Of a stretch of DNA of 64,000 bases, positions 7,321 to 16,537 are shown piece by piece; position 1 is the stretch's first letter; each line of letters begins with the position of its first letter. The stretch spans positions 86,737 through 150,736 of the forward strand of contig JAILFA010000009.1 in assembly GCA_024687125.1 (NCBI GenBank), written 5' to 3'. The DNA is from Lachnospiraceae bacterium (GTDB lineage: Bacteria > Bacillota > Clostridia > Lachnospirales > Lachnospiraceae). The notes under the pieces are model-generated. The model saw only the letters and a program-made list of their open reading frames with translations. It was not told the origin of the DNA and did not search any database. The translations under genes were made by a program, and so were the position numbers.

Positions 7321-9372
7321 ATGAATCTTAAAAGCAATGAAAAGTATATTGTTTTGATCGCGACGCTGGGCTCTGTCGGGCTGATCATCGAAAACTATCT
7401 GCTGGGCTGGGAATTCTGGGTCCCGCCGATCGTGCTGATCGCGATCGTTCTGATCTGGGCTGTGAATCTTACGGACAGGATCGAATATGGCATCAGAAAG
7501 CTGTTTTATTTCGTTATCGCTGTCCTCTTACTGTTTTATCATGGAATACACAGGAGCAGCCTGTACGATACAGGTATTGTTACTGTAATGATCATGGTCA
7601 TCTACTCGATCTTCAACAGTGTCTATATGATGAATATCCTTCTGGCGGAATTCACTGTCATCTGGTTCATTCAGTTCCTTGATCTTCCGGAGGGGGAGCC
7701 GATCATCTATGACAGACTGACCATATCGAGGCTCCTTCTGCATGCGCTCATCGTCGTGATCATCTATTATTTCTGTGTGCGTTCCATCAACGAACGGGTT
7801 GATGACGAGGAGGAGAGAAGATCCAGGGAAGCGCGCATCGAAGCCAACGATGCCAGTATGGAGGACTTTCTGTCCAACATCTCCCATGAGCTGCGTACGC
7901 CTGTCAATGTTGTCAACGGCATGTCCGATCTGCTCATCCGCAAGGGGATCGACCTGGAGGGGGCTGCCATCAGAAATGCGGGAATGCGTCTGGCGTATCA
8001 GATCGAGGATATCCAGGACTATACGGAGTGTAAGCGGGGCAAAGTCTTCATCGAAGAAGACAATTATATGAGCACCTCCCTGATCAATGACGTTGTTACG
8101 AATTTCCGCCTGAATGACAATTCAAGAGATCTTGTACTTGTGGTCGACATGAATCCGGCTGTTCCGACGATGATGCGCGGGGATATCAGAAAGCTGCACA
8201 AGATCTTCCGGCATCTGCTTGAAAACGCCGTCAAGTTTACCAGAAAAGGCGGCATTTATGTGAAGATGTATACCGAAGCAGTCGAAAACGGTGTAAATCT
8301 GTGCATTGAGATGACGGATACCGGTATCGGAATGGACAGAAACGCGATCCGGTCTGTCACCGAAGGTATGTATCAGGAGAACAAAAAACGCAACCGAAGT
8401 TCCGGGGGCATCGGACTGGGCCTTTTCATCGTTTACGGATTTGCTCACCGTTTGGGTGGTTTTGTCAGAATCGAGAGCGAAAAAAGAGCAGGTACGACGA
8501 TCCGCGTGACGATCCCGCAAAAGGTGGTGGATCCGACTCCCTGCCTGTCCCTGAAGGATTCTTTTGACGGTTCGATCCTGTTCCATGTTAAGCCGGATAA
8601 GTACAAGGTCGCCAGACTGCGTGATTTCTACCGTCACATGGCGGGCAATCTCGCGTCCGGCATACATGTGCCGCTGTATCCGGCTGAGACTGTCTATGAA
8701 GTGGAACGGCTCAGGGAAAAGATGCATGTTACCCACGTATTTATGGGGCAGGAAGAATACGAAGAAAACAAGGGATACTTCGAGGGACTCGCAGGCGAAG
8801 GCATTGTTGTCGTGGTATCTGCAGGATCTGACGTGAAGACGCCGGAAAACAGCAGAGTCGTCCTGATGCCCAAACCTCTGTATGCATATCCGATCATCAG
8901 GATCCTCAACTACGGGACAGGCATCAGAGACGCGGAGGACGAAAAGGCAGTAAATAAGCCGGTATTTAATGGAGTAAAGGTTCTGGTCGTCGATGACGAA
9001 CCCATGAATCTGGTCGTCGCGACATCGCTGTTCAGGAATTACGGGATGATCGTGGAAACAGCGGCAAGCGGCAGAGAGTCCATCAGAAAAGTTCGTGACA
9101 ACGATTATGACGTCGTTTTTATGGATCATATGATGCCGGAAATGGATGGTGTTGAAGCCATGAAGCAGATCCGATCCGTCGTCAGCGACACGGACAGAAG
9201 CGTTCTTGTCGTGGCACTTACCGCAAATGCTGTTTCCGGTGCACGAGAGATGTTTATCCGGGAAGGCTTTGACGGCTTCATCGCCAAACCGATCGACACA
9301 TCGGATTTTGAACGGGTGATGCAGCGTATCCTGCCGGGAACACGCAGCGAAAAAGGAGGTGCAGAGAAATGA
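7321..9372 (+). CDS. Membrane hybrid sensor histidine kinase with a degenerate plus a canonical receiver
   Basis: A 683-residue kinase. The N-terminus has about five membrane helices in the first 155 residues and no sizeable extracellular loop. The kinase core has H-box FLSNISHELRTPVNVVNG with His 189, N-box HLLENAVKFTRKGG, G1 MTDTGIGM and G2 SSGGIGLGLFIV. A region at about 415-530 folds like a receiver but has no acceptor Asp (VFMGQEEYEEN where the Asp should be), while keeping a KP near its end. The second receiver is canonical: VLVVDDEPMN and Asp 602 in FMDHMMPEMDG. There is no HPt domain. ATG 7321 is chosen over GTG 7309 because GAGG precedes it by six bases. It overlaps the next kinase gene by 4 bases. 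Confidence 0.92.
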   Translation: MNLKSNEKYIVLIATLGSVGLIIENYLLGWEFWVPPIVLIAIVLIWAVNLTDRIEYGIRKLFYFVIAVLLLFYHGIHRSSLYDTGIVTVMIMVIYSIFNSVYMMNILLAEFTVIWFIQFLDLPEGEPIIYDRLTISRLLLHALIVVIIYYFCVRSINERVDDEEERRSREARIEANDASMEDFLSNISHELRTPVNVVNGMSDLLIRKGIDLEGAAIRNAGMRLAYQIEDIQDYTECKRGKVFIEEDNYMSTSLINDVVTNFRLNDNSRDLVLVVDMNPAVPTMMRGDIRKLHKIFRHLLENAVKFTRKGGIYVKMYTEAVENGVNLCIEMTDTGIGMDRNAIRSVTEGMYQENKKRNRSSGGIGLGLFIVYGFAHRLGGFVRIESEKRAGTTIRVTIPQKVVDPTPCLSLKDSFDGSILFHVKPDKYKVARLRDFYRHMAGNLASGIHVPLYPAETVYEVERLREKMHVTHVFMGQEEYEENKGYFEGLAGEGIVVVVSAGSDVKTPENSRVVLMPKPLYAYPIIRILNYGTGIRDAEDEKAVNKPVFNGVKVLVVDDEPMNLVVATSLFRNYGMIVETAASGRESIRKVRDNDYDVVFMDHMMPEMDGVEAMKQIRSVVSDTDRSVLVVALTANAVSGAREMFIREGFDGFIAKPIDTSDFERVMQRILPGTRSEKGGAEK

Positions 9373-12300
9373 ATCATTTCCGTTTCTTAAAGCCCGCCTT
9401 TGACGCAATCAAAGATAAAGACCGCGATTTTACCGAGAGGATCTTCCTGATCCTGACTCTTTTATCCGAAGTGGCTGTATTTATCGCTTTTATAGCGGAT
9501 CTGATCACGGGAGAAAACCCGTATGAGCTTATGACGCTGATAATCACGCTGATCGCAGTGCCGTCCATCGTTCTGATCAGTCTGCATTTTGACGCCATTA
9601 AGACAGCGATCAGGATCATCGTTCTGGCACTGGTATTCCTGATCCTTCCCGCACTGTACTTTTTCGGCGGAGGCATTGAAGGCGGCGGGTTTATCTGGAT
9701 CATTTTCGCTTTCATGTATGTCGGTCTTGTTCTGAGCGGCAGATGGCGGAACATCATGTTTACGATGATCGCTCTCCTGGCGCTGGGCTGCTATCTGGCT
9801 TCGTATTATTATCCGGACCTGCTGTATCCGCACTCCAGAGAGATGTTCTATGTGGATACGTTTGTTTCTCTCATCATGGTCGGCGTTCTATGCTTTGGAA
9901 TGACCTGGTCGCAGGGACTTCTGTTCAAAGAGGAAAACGAGCGCGCCAAAAAAGAAGCGGAGAGAGCTGAGGAACTGACCCGCCAGCAGAACCGGTTCTT
10001 CTCAAGCATGAGTCATGAGATCCGTACACCGATCAATTCCATCCTGGGATTAAACGAACTGATCCTGCGCGATCAGAATGCTACGGATGATATCGCAAGA
10101 GACGCTTCCGGGATCCAGGGCTCCGGAAAGATGCTTCTCGCGCTGATCAACGACATCCTGGATTTTTCAAAAATGGAAGCCGGAAGCATGGATATCGTAC
10201 CGGTGGATTATAAGATCGGCGACATGCTTTCCGAGGTCGTCAATATGATGTGGCTCAGGGCGCATGACAAGGGACTCGATTTTGAGGTGAGCGTTGATCC
10301 GGAAGTCCCCACAGTGATGTATGGGGATGAAGTCCGCATCAAACAGGTGATCATCAATCTGCTCAACAATGCCGTGAAATACACAAAGAGCGGGCGTGTT
10401 GAACTTCGCATCGAAAGCAGGGACATCGATCATGATACCGTCGAACTGCTGATCTCCATCACGGATACCGGCATGGGGATCAAAAAAGAAGATATCCCAT
10501 ATCTGTTCGATGCTTTTAAGCGTGTCGATCAGGGAGAGAACAGGCATATCGAAGGAACAGGTCTCGGACTGTCCATCGTCAAACAGCTGGTCGAACTGAT
10601 GGAAGGCACAGTCACTGTAAACAGTATCTACGGAGAAGGCTCCACATTTACGGTATCGATCAGACAAAAGGTGACCGATCACAGCAAGGTCGGCGAACTG
10701 AATATCCATAATCAACAGAATATTCAAAGAAGTCTCTATGAGAGCAGCTTTATGGCTCCGGAAGCCAGGATCCTGATCGTGGATGACAATGAAATGAACC
10801 TGCTCGTCGAGAGCCGTCTCCTGGAAGATACAGATATCGGTATCGATAAAGCTCTGAGCGGAAAGGAAGCGCTGGAGCTGACTCTGAAGAACCATTATGA
10901 CACGATCTTCATGGATCATCTCATGCCCGGAATGGACGGAATCCAGTGTCTTGAGCTGATCCGTGAACAGACAGGCGGACTGAACCGCCATACGCCTGTC
11001 ATTGTACTGACTGCCAATGCCGGAAGTGAGAACAGAGAGATATACAACAACGCCGGCTTTGACGGATATCTGGTAAAGCCGGTTTCCGGCGCGGCTATGG
11101 AAGAAATGCTCATCCATCATATTTCCGCCGATAAGGTGATTCTCAGAAATGTGATGGTCGGAGATGATGAAGAGATCCATACTGCCGATCGTTTCGCGGA
11201 AAAGCTTCCGGTGATCATCACCTCTTCGAGCATGTGTGATCTTCCGGATGCTGTGGTCAGGAAACTGAGGATCCCAATCATCCCGTTTATCATCCGGACA
11301 GAGGAGGGCGAATTCAAGGACGGCGTCCATATGGATGCATCGGAACTGATCCGGCATATCAGTTCAGGAAAAAAGGCTGTTTCCTCTCCGCCGGATGAAT
11401 CGGCCTACACAGAATTCTTTGCTGATGCATTAAAGAAAGCGCATCACCTGATCCACATCGCGATCACGACAAGCATGAGCACTGAATATGAGACAGCATG
11501 CGAGGCGGCACGATCATTTGACAATGTCACGATCATCAATTCGGACTGCCTGTCCAGTGCGACAGGTATCCTTGTGCTCATCGCCTATAAGCTGACCCAG
11601 CAGGGGCTGAAGGCAAGTGAGATCGCACGTGAACTGGAAAATGTCAAACATCGGCTCAAGTGCAGCTTTATCATTGATACAACGGAGTTTATGGCAAAGA
11701 AGGGACTGGTCAGTGAACGCTTCCACAGGATCGCCGATTTGCTCAGCATTCATCCTGCGATCCGCATCAAAGACGACAAAGCCGGTCTTGCCGGTCTGTG
11801 GTTCGGAAGATCCAGGCGCGCATACAGAAAGTATATCCGAAAAGCTCTTCCCGTGGACACCGTCCCTGATGCCGATGTTGCTTTCGTGACTTATGTGGAT
11901 CTCCCTGAGGAAACCATCACCTGGATCGAGGAGGAGATCCGTAAAACAGTTTACTTTGAACATATCGTGTTCATACAGGCTTCCGCGGCAATTTCGTCGA
12001 ACTGCGGACCGGGCAGCTTTGGCATACTGTATTTCCTGAAATCAAATAAATCCTACAATCTCGGTTCCTTCATCGATACGATGAAGGCAGCCGAAAAGGC
12101 AGCGGAGATCGCAGCCGATCATGATGCATCCGTTGAAGAGGCAGACCTTTCCGAGGAAACGGAATCCTATGAAGAGGCTGCTTCTTTCGAGGAACCTTAT
12201 GTACACGAGGCATCGGAAGAACCGAAATGGTATCAGTTCCTTGACTGTATCGATGCGGAGGCTGCTGTCAAAAACAGCGGTTCGGAGGAAGCATTTAAGG

Positions 12301-12827
12301 CGGTCCTGAAGATCTTCTATGATTCCATCACGGAGAAGCACGTGGAACTCGAAAACAGCTATCAGACAGAGGACTGGGAGAACTACACGATCAAGATCCA
12401 TGCCCTCAAGAGCTCCGCAAGACTCGTGGGTGCCCTGGAACTCGGAGAAAATGCGCAGCTTCTGGAAACAGCCGGAAAAGAGAATAATATCGGCTATATC
12501 AGAGAGCATCACGCCTCTGTCATGGAGGATTATCTGCAGTTCAGAGAGGAGCTTTCGATCGTGTTCGCAGATGAGGATTCAGAAGGTGCTGACAGCAAAC
12601 CGGTCGCGGACAGCTTTCTCATGGAGAGCATTTATGAAGGTCTGCGGGAAGCGGCAGCTGATATGGACTGTGACCGGATCGAAGACATCATGTCTGAAAT
12701 CAGAGAATACGAGATCCCGTCCGCTGAAAAAGAAGTGTTTGAAAAGATATGTGAAAAGATCGATCTGTTGGATTATGTCGGGATAATAGCGGCTATAGAC
12801 GGGCATGATCAGTCGAAAGACAAGTAA
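9369..12827 (+). CDS. Hybrid sensor histidine kinase with an inserted DegV domain (7TM-HisKA-HATPase-REC-DegV-HPt)
   Basis: A 1152-residue kinase with a rare architecture. Residues about 18-180 form six or seven membrane helices. The core has H-box FFSSMSHEIRTPINSILG (His 216), N-box NLLNNAVKYTKSGR, G1 ITDTGMGI and G2 GTGLGLSI. The receiver has VDDNEMN and Asp 515 in FMDHLMPGMDG. Residues about 613-895 are a whole DegV fold: it opens PVIITSSSMCDLPD, continues IPFIIRTEEGEFKDGV, then FIIDTTEFMAKKGLV, and ends SSNCGPGSFGILYF, matching the GPG turn of DegV/FakB lipid-binding proteins. A Glu-rich linker leads to an HPt domain with His 1011 (KIHALKSSARLVG) and a tail related to that of the kinase at 3157. 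DegV proteins bind fatty acids; sensing lipid here is inference. The start ATG overlaps the upstream stop. Confidence 0.93.
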   Translation: MNHFRFLKPAFDAIKDKDRDFTERIFLILTLLSEVAVFIAFIADLITGENPYELMTLIITLIAVPSIVLISLHFDAIKTAIRIIVLALVFLILPALYFFGGGIEGGGFIWIIFAFMYVGLVLSGRWRNIMFTMIALLALGCYLASYYYPDLLYPHSREMFYVDTFVSLIMVGVLCFGMTWSQGLLFKEENERAKKEAERAEELTRQQNRFFSSMSHEIRTPINSILGLNELILRDQNATDDIARDASGIQGSGKMLLALINDILDFSKMEAGSMDIVPVDYKIGDMLSEVVNMMWLRAHDKGLDFEVSVDPEVPTVMYGDEVRIKQVIINLLNNAVKYTKSGRVELRIESRDIDHDTVELLISITDTGMGIKKEDIPYLFDAFKRVDQGENRHIEGTGLGLSIVKQLVELMEGTVTVNSIYGEGSTFTVSIRQKVTDHSKVGELNIHNQQNIQRSLYESSFMAPEARILIVDDNEMNLLVESRLLEDTDIGIDKALSGKEALELTLKNHYDTIFMDHLMPGMDGIQCLELIREQTGGLNRHTPVIVLTANAGSENREIYNNAGFDGYLVKPVSGAAMEEMLIHHISADKVILRNVMVGDDEEIHTADRFAEKLPVIITSSSMCDLPDAVVRKLRIPIIPFIIRTEEGEFKDGVHMDASELIRHISSGKKAVSSPPDESAYTEFFADALKKAHHLIHIAITTSMSTEYETACEAARSFDNVTIINSDCLSSATGILVLIAYKLTQQGLKASEIARELENVKHRLKCSFIIDTTEFMAKKGLVSERFHRIADLLSIHPAIRIKDDKAGLAGLWFGRSRRAYRKYIRKALPVDTVPDADVAFVTYVDLPEETITWIEEEIRKTVYFEHIVFIQASAAISSNCGPGSFGILYFLKSNKSYNLGSFIDTMKAAEKAAEIAADHDASVEEADLSEETESYEEAASFEEPYVHEASEEPKWYQFLDCIDAEAAVKNSGSEEAFKAVLKIFYDSITEKHVELENSYQTEDWENYTIKIHALKSSARLVGALELGENAQLLETAGKENNIGYIREHHASVMEDYLQFREELSIVFADEDSEGADSKPVADSFLMESIYEGLREAAADMDCDRIEDIMSEIREYEIPSAEKEVFEKICEKIDLLDYVGIIAAIDGHDQSKDK

Positions 12828-12847
12828 CAGCAAGAAGGGGGAGTTTT

Positions 12848-13066
12848 ATGGTGCAGAAGGTACAGGAAAAGGTTAAAAAGATCCTGCTCGGAGAGATCAG
12901 GTATACATCGTCCAATCTGGCGTTTAATATCCTGATCTCCAAGATGCAGAAAAAAGTGAAGGCGGATCCGGCGTGCATGGACGCCTGCCTGAGTGAACTT
13001 GACGAGTTTTTGACGAAGTATCCGATCGTTGCCAAGGTCGATCTCGCCAATATCGCTGTACTGTGA
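12848..13066 (+). CDS. Small conserved-looking protein of unknown function
   Basis: A 72-residue, mostly helical, basic protein (KVQEKVKKILLGEI at the start, KMQKKVKAD in the middle) with two cysteines in PACMDAC. A strong AGGGGGAG ribosome site precedes ATG 12848, and the gene fits the 20-base gap after the kinase and the 34-base gap before the next start, so it is very likely translated. It has no signal peptide or membrane segment. I do not recognise the family. Its place between the DegV-kinase and the FIST-like protein suggests an accessory role in the same pathway. Confidence 0.7.
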   Translation: MVQKVQEKVKKILLGEIRYTSSNLAFNILISKMQKKVKADPACMDACLSELDEFLTKYPIVAKVDLANIAVL

Positions 13067-13100
13067 CAGAACACAACACAGAATACAAGGAGGTACGGTA

Positions 13101-14066
13101 ATGCTCATTACTTTGGAAGAAACCAGAAAACTGATCAATGACGGAAAGATCCTTCATATAGCTGCTGATGAAACCATGCTCGCCCAGCTTCCGCAGGGAA
13201 AATGGATCGGCGGTACTACGCCATACTTCATCGGCGATGAAGGCGGCACCATGACAAAGGAAAAACTCTTTGTAAGTGTGATCGATTACGCCGAGGATGC
13301 AAGGATCGCTGTCTATGGAAAGTATAATGTCTTTCAGATCGTCGAGGAATGCTATGACAACGGGCTCACCATGCTCATCATGCCCTATGGCTCCGAGGTC
13401 GCGGCCAAATACGCCAAATCCGCACCTGATGTTGAAGAACTCCTCATGCATCCGACGATCGGATGGATCTCCGGCTACGAGCTGAACACCGTAGGAGAGG
13501 CTAAGGTCTTTGACGGAACAACAGGAGCGTCGTATACAGATAAAGCTGTTGTCATGTATATCAAACTCCCTGAAGAGAAGAGCGCGATGATCAATATGAT
13601 CAATATCTTCACGGACGATAAGACTGACCCGGTCATTCGGTTCGAAGACAATGATCTGAGTGTCACAGACTGTACCGTAAACGGACAGAAGGTCAATTTT
13701 GCCGAGTATATCGCCAAAAAGGGGATCGATCCCAAGATGCCCCTGGTCGCCGACTATAATGGCTCTTATCTGAACATTTCCATCAAGGCCGTTGATGAGG
13801 GGAAAGTACACTTTTATGCTCCTGTGTTCAGAGATATCGAATACCGGTTTGCTACAAAGGTTGACGATTATGCTGCTGAATTCAGGAACAGGGTCGAATC
13901 CGCTGGTGCCCGAAATCCGGTGTTCTCGTGCAACTGTATCCTGAATTATCTCTATGGAGAACTGGAGGGCAAGAAAACTCCTCCGTACACCGGACCTGTT
14001 ACCTTTGGTGAAGTGGCCTATCAGCTGCTGAACCAGACACTCGTATACTGTGAGATCCTGGGATAA
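13101..14066 (+). CDS. FIST-like ligand-sensing protein (DUF6976-type, tentative)
   Basis: A 321-residue soluble protein. It opens with AADETMLAQLPQGKWIGGTT and ends with NPVFSCNCILNYLYGELEG and TFGEVAYQLLNQTLVY. This FSC...GE layout resembles the C-terminal part of FIST signal-sensing domains, and the opening matches what I remember of the DUF6976 group; both assignments are from memory. A perfect AAGGAGG (13087-13093) places the start at ATG 13101 rather than at the upstream in-frame ATG 13029. FIST domains are proposed small-molecule sensors linked to two-component systems. Lying between hybrid kinases and an amino-acid symporter, it could sense what the symporter imports. That link is inference. 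Confidence 0.65.
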   Translation: MLITLEETRKLINDGKILHIAADETMLAQLPQGKWIGGTTPYFIGDEGGTMTKEKLFVSVIDYAEDARIAVYGKYNVFQIVEECYDNGLTMLIMPYGSEVAAKYAKSAPDVEELLMHPTIGWISGYELNTVGEAKVFDGTTGASYTDKAVVMYIKLPEEKSAMINMINIFTDDKTDPVIRFEDNDLSVTDCTVNGQKVNFAEYIAKKGIDPKMPLVADYNGSYLNISIKAVDEGKVHFYAPVFRDIEYRFATKVDDYAAEFRNRVESAGARNPVFSCNCILNYLYGELEGKKTPPYTGPVTFGEVAYQLLNQTLVYCEILG

Positions 14067-14078
14067 GAATTGAATACG

Positions 14079-15605
14079 ATGCTGGATACGGTAATACAGA
14101 TCAATGAAGCAGTAAACGATTTCGTCTGGGGGACCCTGGGACTGGTCCTCCTGCTCGGAACCGGACTGATCTGTACGCTGATCACAAACTGCTTTCAGAT
14201 CACAAGGCTCAGGCACTGGTGGAAGAAAACATTCAGGATTGCCGACAATGAGGGCCGCATCATTAATGACGCGGGTGCGCTGTCGCAGGTTCGGACATTC
14301 TGTACAGCGCTCTGCGCAACGATCGGCACCGGCAATATCGCCGGAGTCGCAACAGCCATCTGTGTCGGAGGGCCGGGGGCCGTGCTCTGGATGTGGGTCG
14401 CTGCCGTTCTTGGCATGATGGTCAAATACTCCGAGAACCTGCTCGGTCATTATTACAGACGGAGAAACTCGGAGGGGGCCTGGTCCGGCGGGCCGATGTA
14501 TTATCTGCAGGACGGACTTGGTTCCATAAAGCACTGCAGAAAACTGGGAAGATTTCTCGGCATTATTTTCTGCATTTTTACTGTACTGGCATCCTTTGGG
14601 ATCGGAAACATGGGACAGATCAACAAGATCACCATCAATTTCCAGTCAACCTTTCTGTCTGGAATTCAGACGGGTATGTTCCTGGGTGCCCCCAAAGCGA
14701 ACTGGGTCATTGGGATCGTCCTCATGAGTGCCGTGGCCGTGATCATCCTTGGCGGTTTCAGAAGGCTTGCCGCCGTTTCGGAGAAACTGATCCCGTTTAT
14801 GTCAGCAGCCTATATCATTGGATGTATCGTGATGATCCTGCTCAACATCACGCAGCTGCCGCAGGTTTTTGCATCGATCTTCCGATTTGCTTTCGGTCCG
14901 GCGGCGATCGCCGGCGGAGCAGCCGGAACAGCCCTGCAGACAGCACTCAATACGATCAAGAACGGATGCAAACGAGGTATCTTTTCCAATGAGGCAGGAC
15001 TTGGTTCTTCCGTCATGGTCCACAGCAACAGCTGTCTTCGCGAACCTGTACGCCAGGGGATGTGGGGGATCGCCGAGGTATTTCTTGACACGATCGTGAT
15101 CTGCACGATGACCGCGATCGTTGTTCTGTCCTCCGGTTATATCGATCTGAACACAGGTCTTGTCAAAGACGGTGTCAATGACGCCACCCTTGTGGCAAAA
15201 GCGTTCGGAAATATCCTTGGGCGGCCCGGCGAATGGTTTGTTGTTCTGATGATCACACTTTTTGCCTTTACAACTGTCATGGGCTGGTCTTATTATGGAG
15301 CTAAGGTAACGGAGTATCTCCTCGGAGTAACATTTGCCCGGATATATCGGCTTGTGTTTATAGCCCTGATCGTCTTTGGCGCAATCATGGAATCCAACCT
15401 GGCATGGGACATCTCTGATACGTTCAACGGTCTGATGATGATACCGAATCTGATCGGCGTTCTGGTACAGATTCCTCTCATCATAAAACTGACGAGGAAT
15501 TATATTGAGAGAAGGATCCTGAAGCATGAGATCGAGCCGATGCTTTCGTATGATCCGGATATACAGAAGGACGCTGCCAGAGCAGTCAGCAGAGGGATCA
15601 ACTGA
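14079..15605 (+). CDS. Alanine/glycine:cation symporter (AGCS family)
   Basis: A 508-residue membrane transporter of the AGCS family, which imports alanine or glycine with sodium or protons. The family pattern is clear: TALCATIGTGNIAGVATAI early in the protein, then GGPMYYLQDGLG, GIFSNEAGLGSS and TVMGWSYYGAK. About eleven membrane helices are visible, and the length is normal for the family. ATG 14079 is preferred; an in-frame TTG at 14070 also exists, and neither has a strong ribosome site, so translation may be coupled to the preceding gene 12 bases upstream. Its position inside a signalling island suggests that amino-acid uptake is an output or an input of these kinases. Confidence 0.9.
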   Translation: MLDTVIQINEAVNDFVWGTLGLVLLLGTGLICTLITNCFQITRLRHWWKKTFRIADNEGRIINDAGALSQVRTFCTALCATIGTGNIAGVATAICVGGPGAVLWMWVAAVLGMMVKYSENLLGHYYRRRNSEGAWSGGPMYYLQDGLGSIKHCRKLGRFLGIIFCIFTVLASFGIGNMGQINKITINFQSTFLSGIQTGMFLGAPKANWVIGIVLMSAVAVIILGGFRRLAAVSEKLIPFMSAAYIIGCIVMILLNITQLPQVFASIFRFAFGPAAIAGGAAGTALQTALNTIKNGCKRGIFSNEAGLGSSVMVHSNSCLREPVRQGMWGIAEVFLDTIVICTMTAIVVLSSGYIDLNTGLVKDGVNDATLVAKAFGNILGRPGEWFVVLMITLFAFTTVMGWSYYGAKVTEYLLGVTFARIYRLVFIALIVFGAIMESNLAWDISDTFNGLMMIPNLIGVLVQIPLIIKLTRNYIERRILKHEIEPMLSYDPDIQKDAARAVSRGIN

Positions 15606-15646
15606 ACAAGAAGAAAAACCTGATACATGGTTTAGGGAGGTTAAGG

Positions 15647-16447
15647 ATGAACGAAGGAAAACAGAGGGAGATCTTCATCGCGATGTTCAAATACAGCGTG
15701 GTTGTCAAGGGGATCGAGCGCAAACTGACAGATCTCGATTTCAAGGTGACGACGGTATCGGAACGTCTGGATGATCATATGGAGCACTTCGGAGGGCGTG
15801 CTGCTCTGTTCATCCTGTATCTCACGGGAGATATCGCGGAAGATTCCGCGCAGAGAGCGCAGCTGTTCCGCCTGTGCGGCATTGCCGAAGACAAAAAGCA
15901 GAAGATCCTTCTGATCGTTGAGGAAAGAAGTTATGAAGACCTGATGAACCATCTGCCTGCACTGAGGTCCTATGCCTGGATCAACCGGCCGGTAAATATG
16001 GAACTGCTGGAACAGACAGTCTTTCGCGTGGTCGATAACATCGATCCGGCAAGCGGTGAAACCATTGCAGACAAAAAACCGCGGATCCTGATCGTCGATG
16101 ATGATCCCTCTTACGCGAAAATGGTACGAGAATGGATCAAGGACAAATACAGGGTCGATATCGTAACCGCAGGTATGCAGGCGATCACCTTTTTGCTCAA
16201 GGTCAGGGAGACGGAACCGATCAATATGATCCTGCTCGATTATGAAATGCCTGTCGTTGACGGCCCGCAGGTGCTCCAGATGCTCCGCCAGGAACCGCAG
16301 ACAGCGCAAATACCTGTAGTATTCCTGACCGGTATCGGAACAAAGGAAGCTGTCGGCCGCGTCATGGAGCTCAAACCGGACGGTTATGTCCTGAAATCAA
16401 CCACAAGAGAGGATCTTCTTGCATTTCTCGCAAAGAAACTCGGATAG
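15647..16447 (+). CDS. Double-receiver response regulator (degenerate REC + canonical REC), no output domain
   Basis: A 266-residue protein. Residues 1-125 look like a receiver that has lost its acceptor Asp (ALFILYLTGDI at the third strand) but keep the overall alternation. Residues about 143-266 are a standard receiver: ILIVDDDPSY, acceptor Asp 198 in ILLDYEMPVVDG, the Thr switch in VFLTGIG and Lys in YVLKSTT. There is no DNA-binding or enzymatic domain, so it may be a phosphate shuttle or sink, or act by protein contact. AGGGAGG precedes ATG 15647. It closes the signalling island and is a plausible partner for the HPt domains of the two long kinases. Confidence 0.85.
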   Translation: MNEGKQREIFIAMFKYSVVVKGIERKLTDLDFKVTTVSERLDDHMEHFGGRAALFILYLTGDIAEDSAQRAQLFRLCGIAEDKKQKILLIVEERSYEDLMNHLPALRSYAWINRPVNMELLEQTVFRVVDNIDPASGETIADKKPRILIVDDDPSYAKMVREWIKDKYRVDIVTAGMQAITFLLKVRETEPINMILLDYEMPVVDGPQVLQMLRQEPQTAQIPVVFLTGIGTKEAVGRVMELKPDGYVLKSTTREDLLAFLAKKLG

Positions 16448-16500
16448 TTTTTTGTGCACCTCATCCGCAAACGAAACGAGATTATAACACGTAATCCTGT

Positions 16501-16530
16501 TTGATTCCATAGGCTGGATTATGATATAAT
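16501..16530 (+). promoter_or_regulatory. Sigma-A promoter of the GlgX-like/miaB/mutSL run, predicted leaderless
   Basis: TTGATT (16501-16506), an 18-base spacer and consensus TATAAT (16525-16530). ATG follows after only seven bases, at 16538, and no Shine-Dalgarno sequence is present, so the transcript should start at or next to the start codon. Confidence 0.65.
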
Positions 16531-16537
16531 CATCCAC

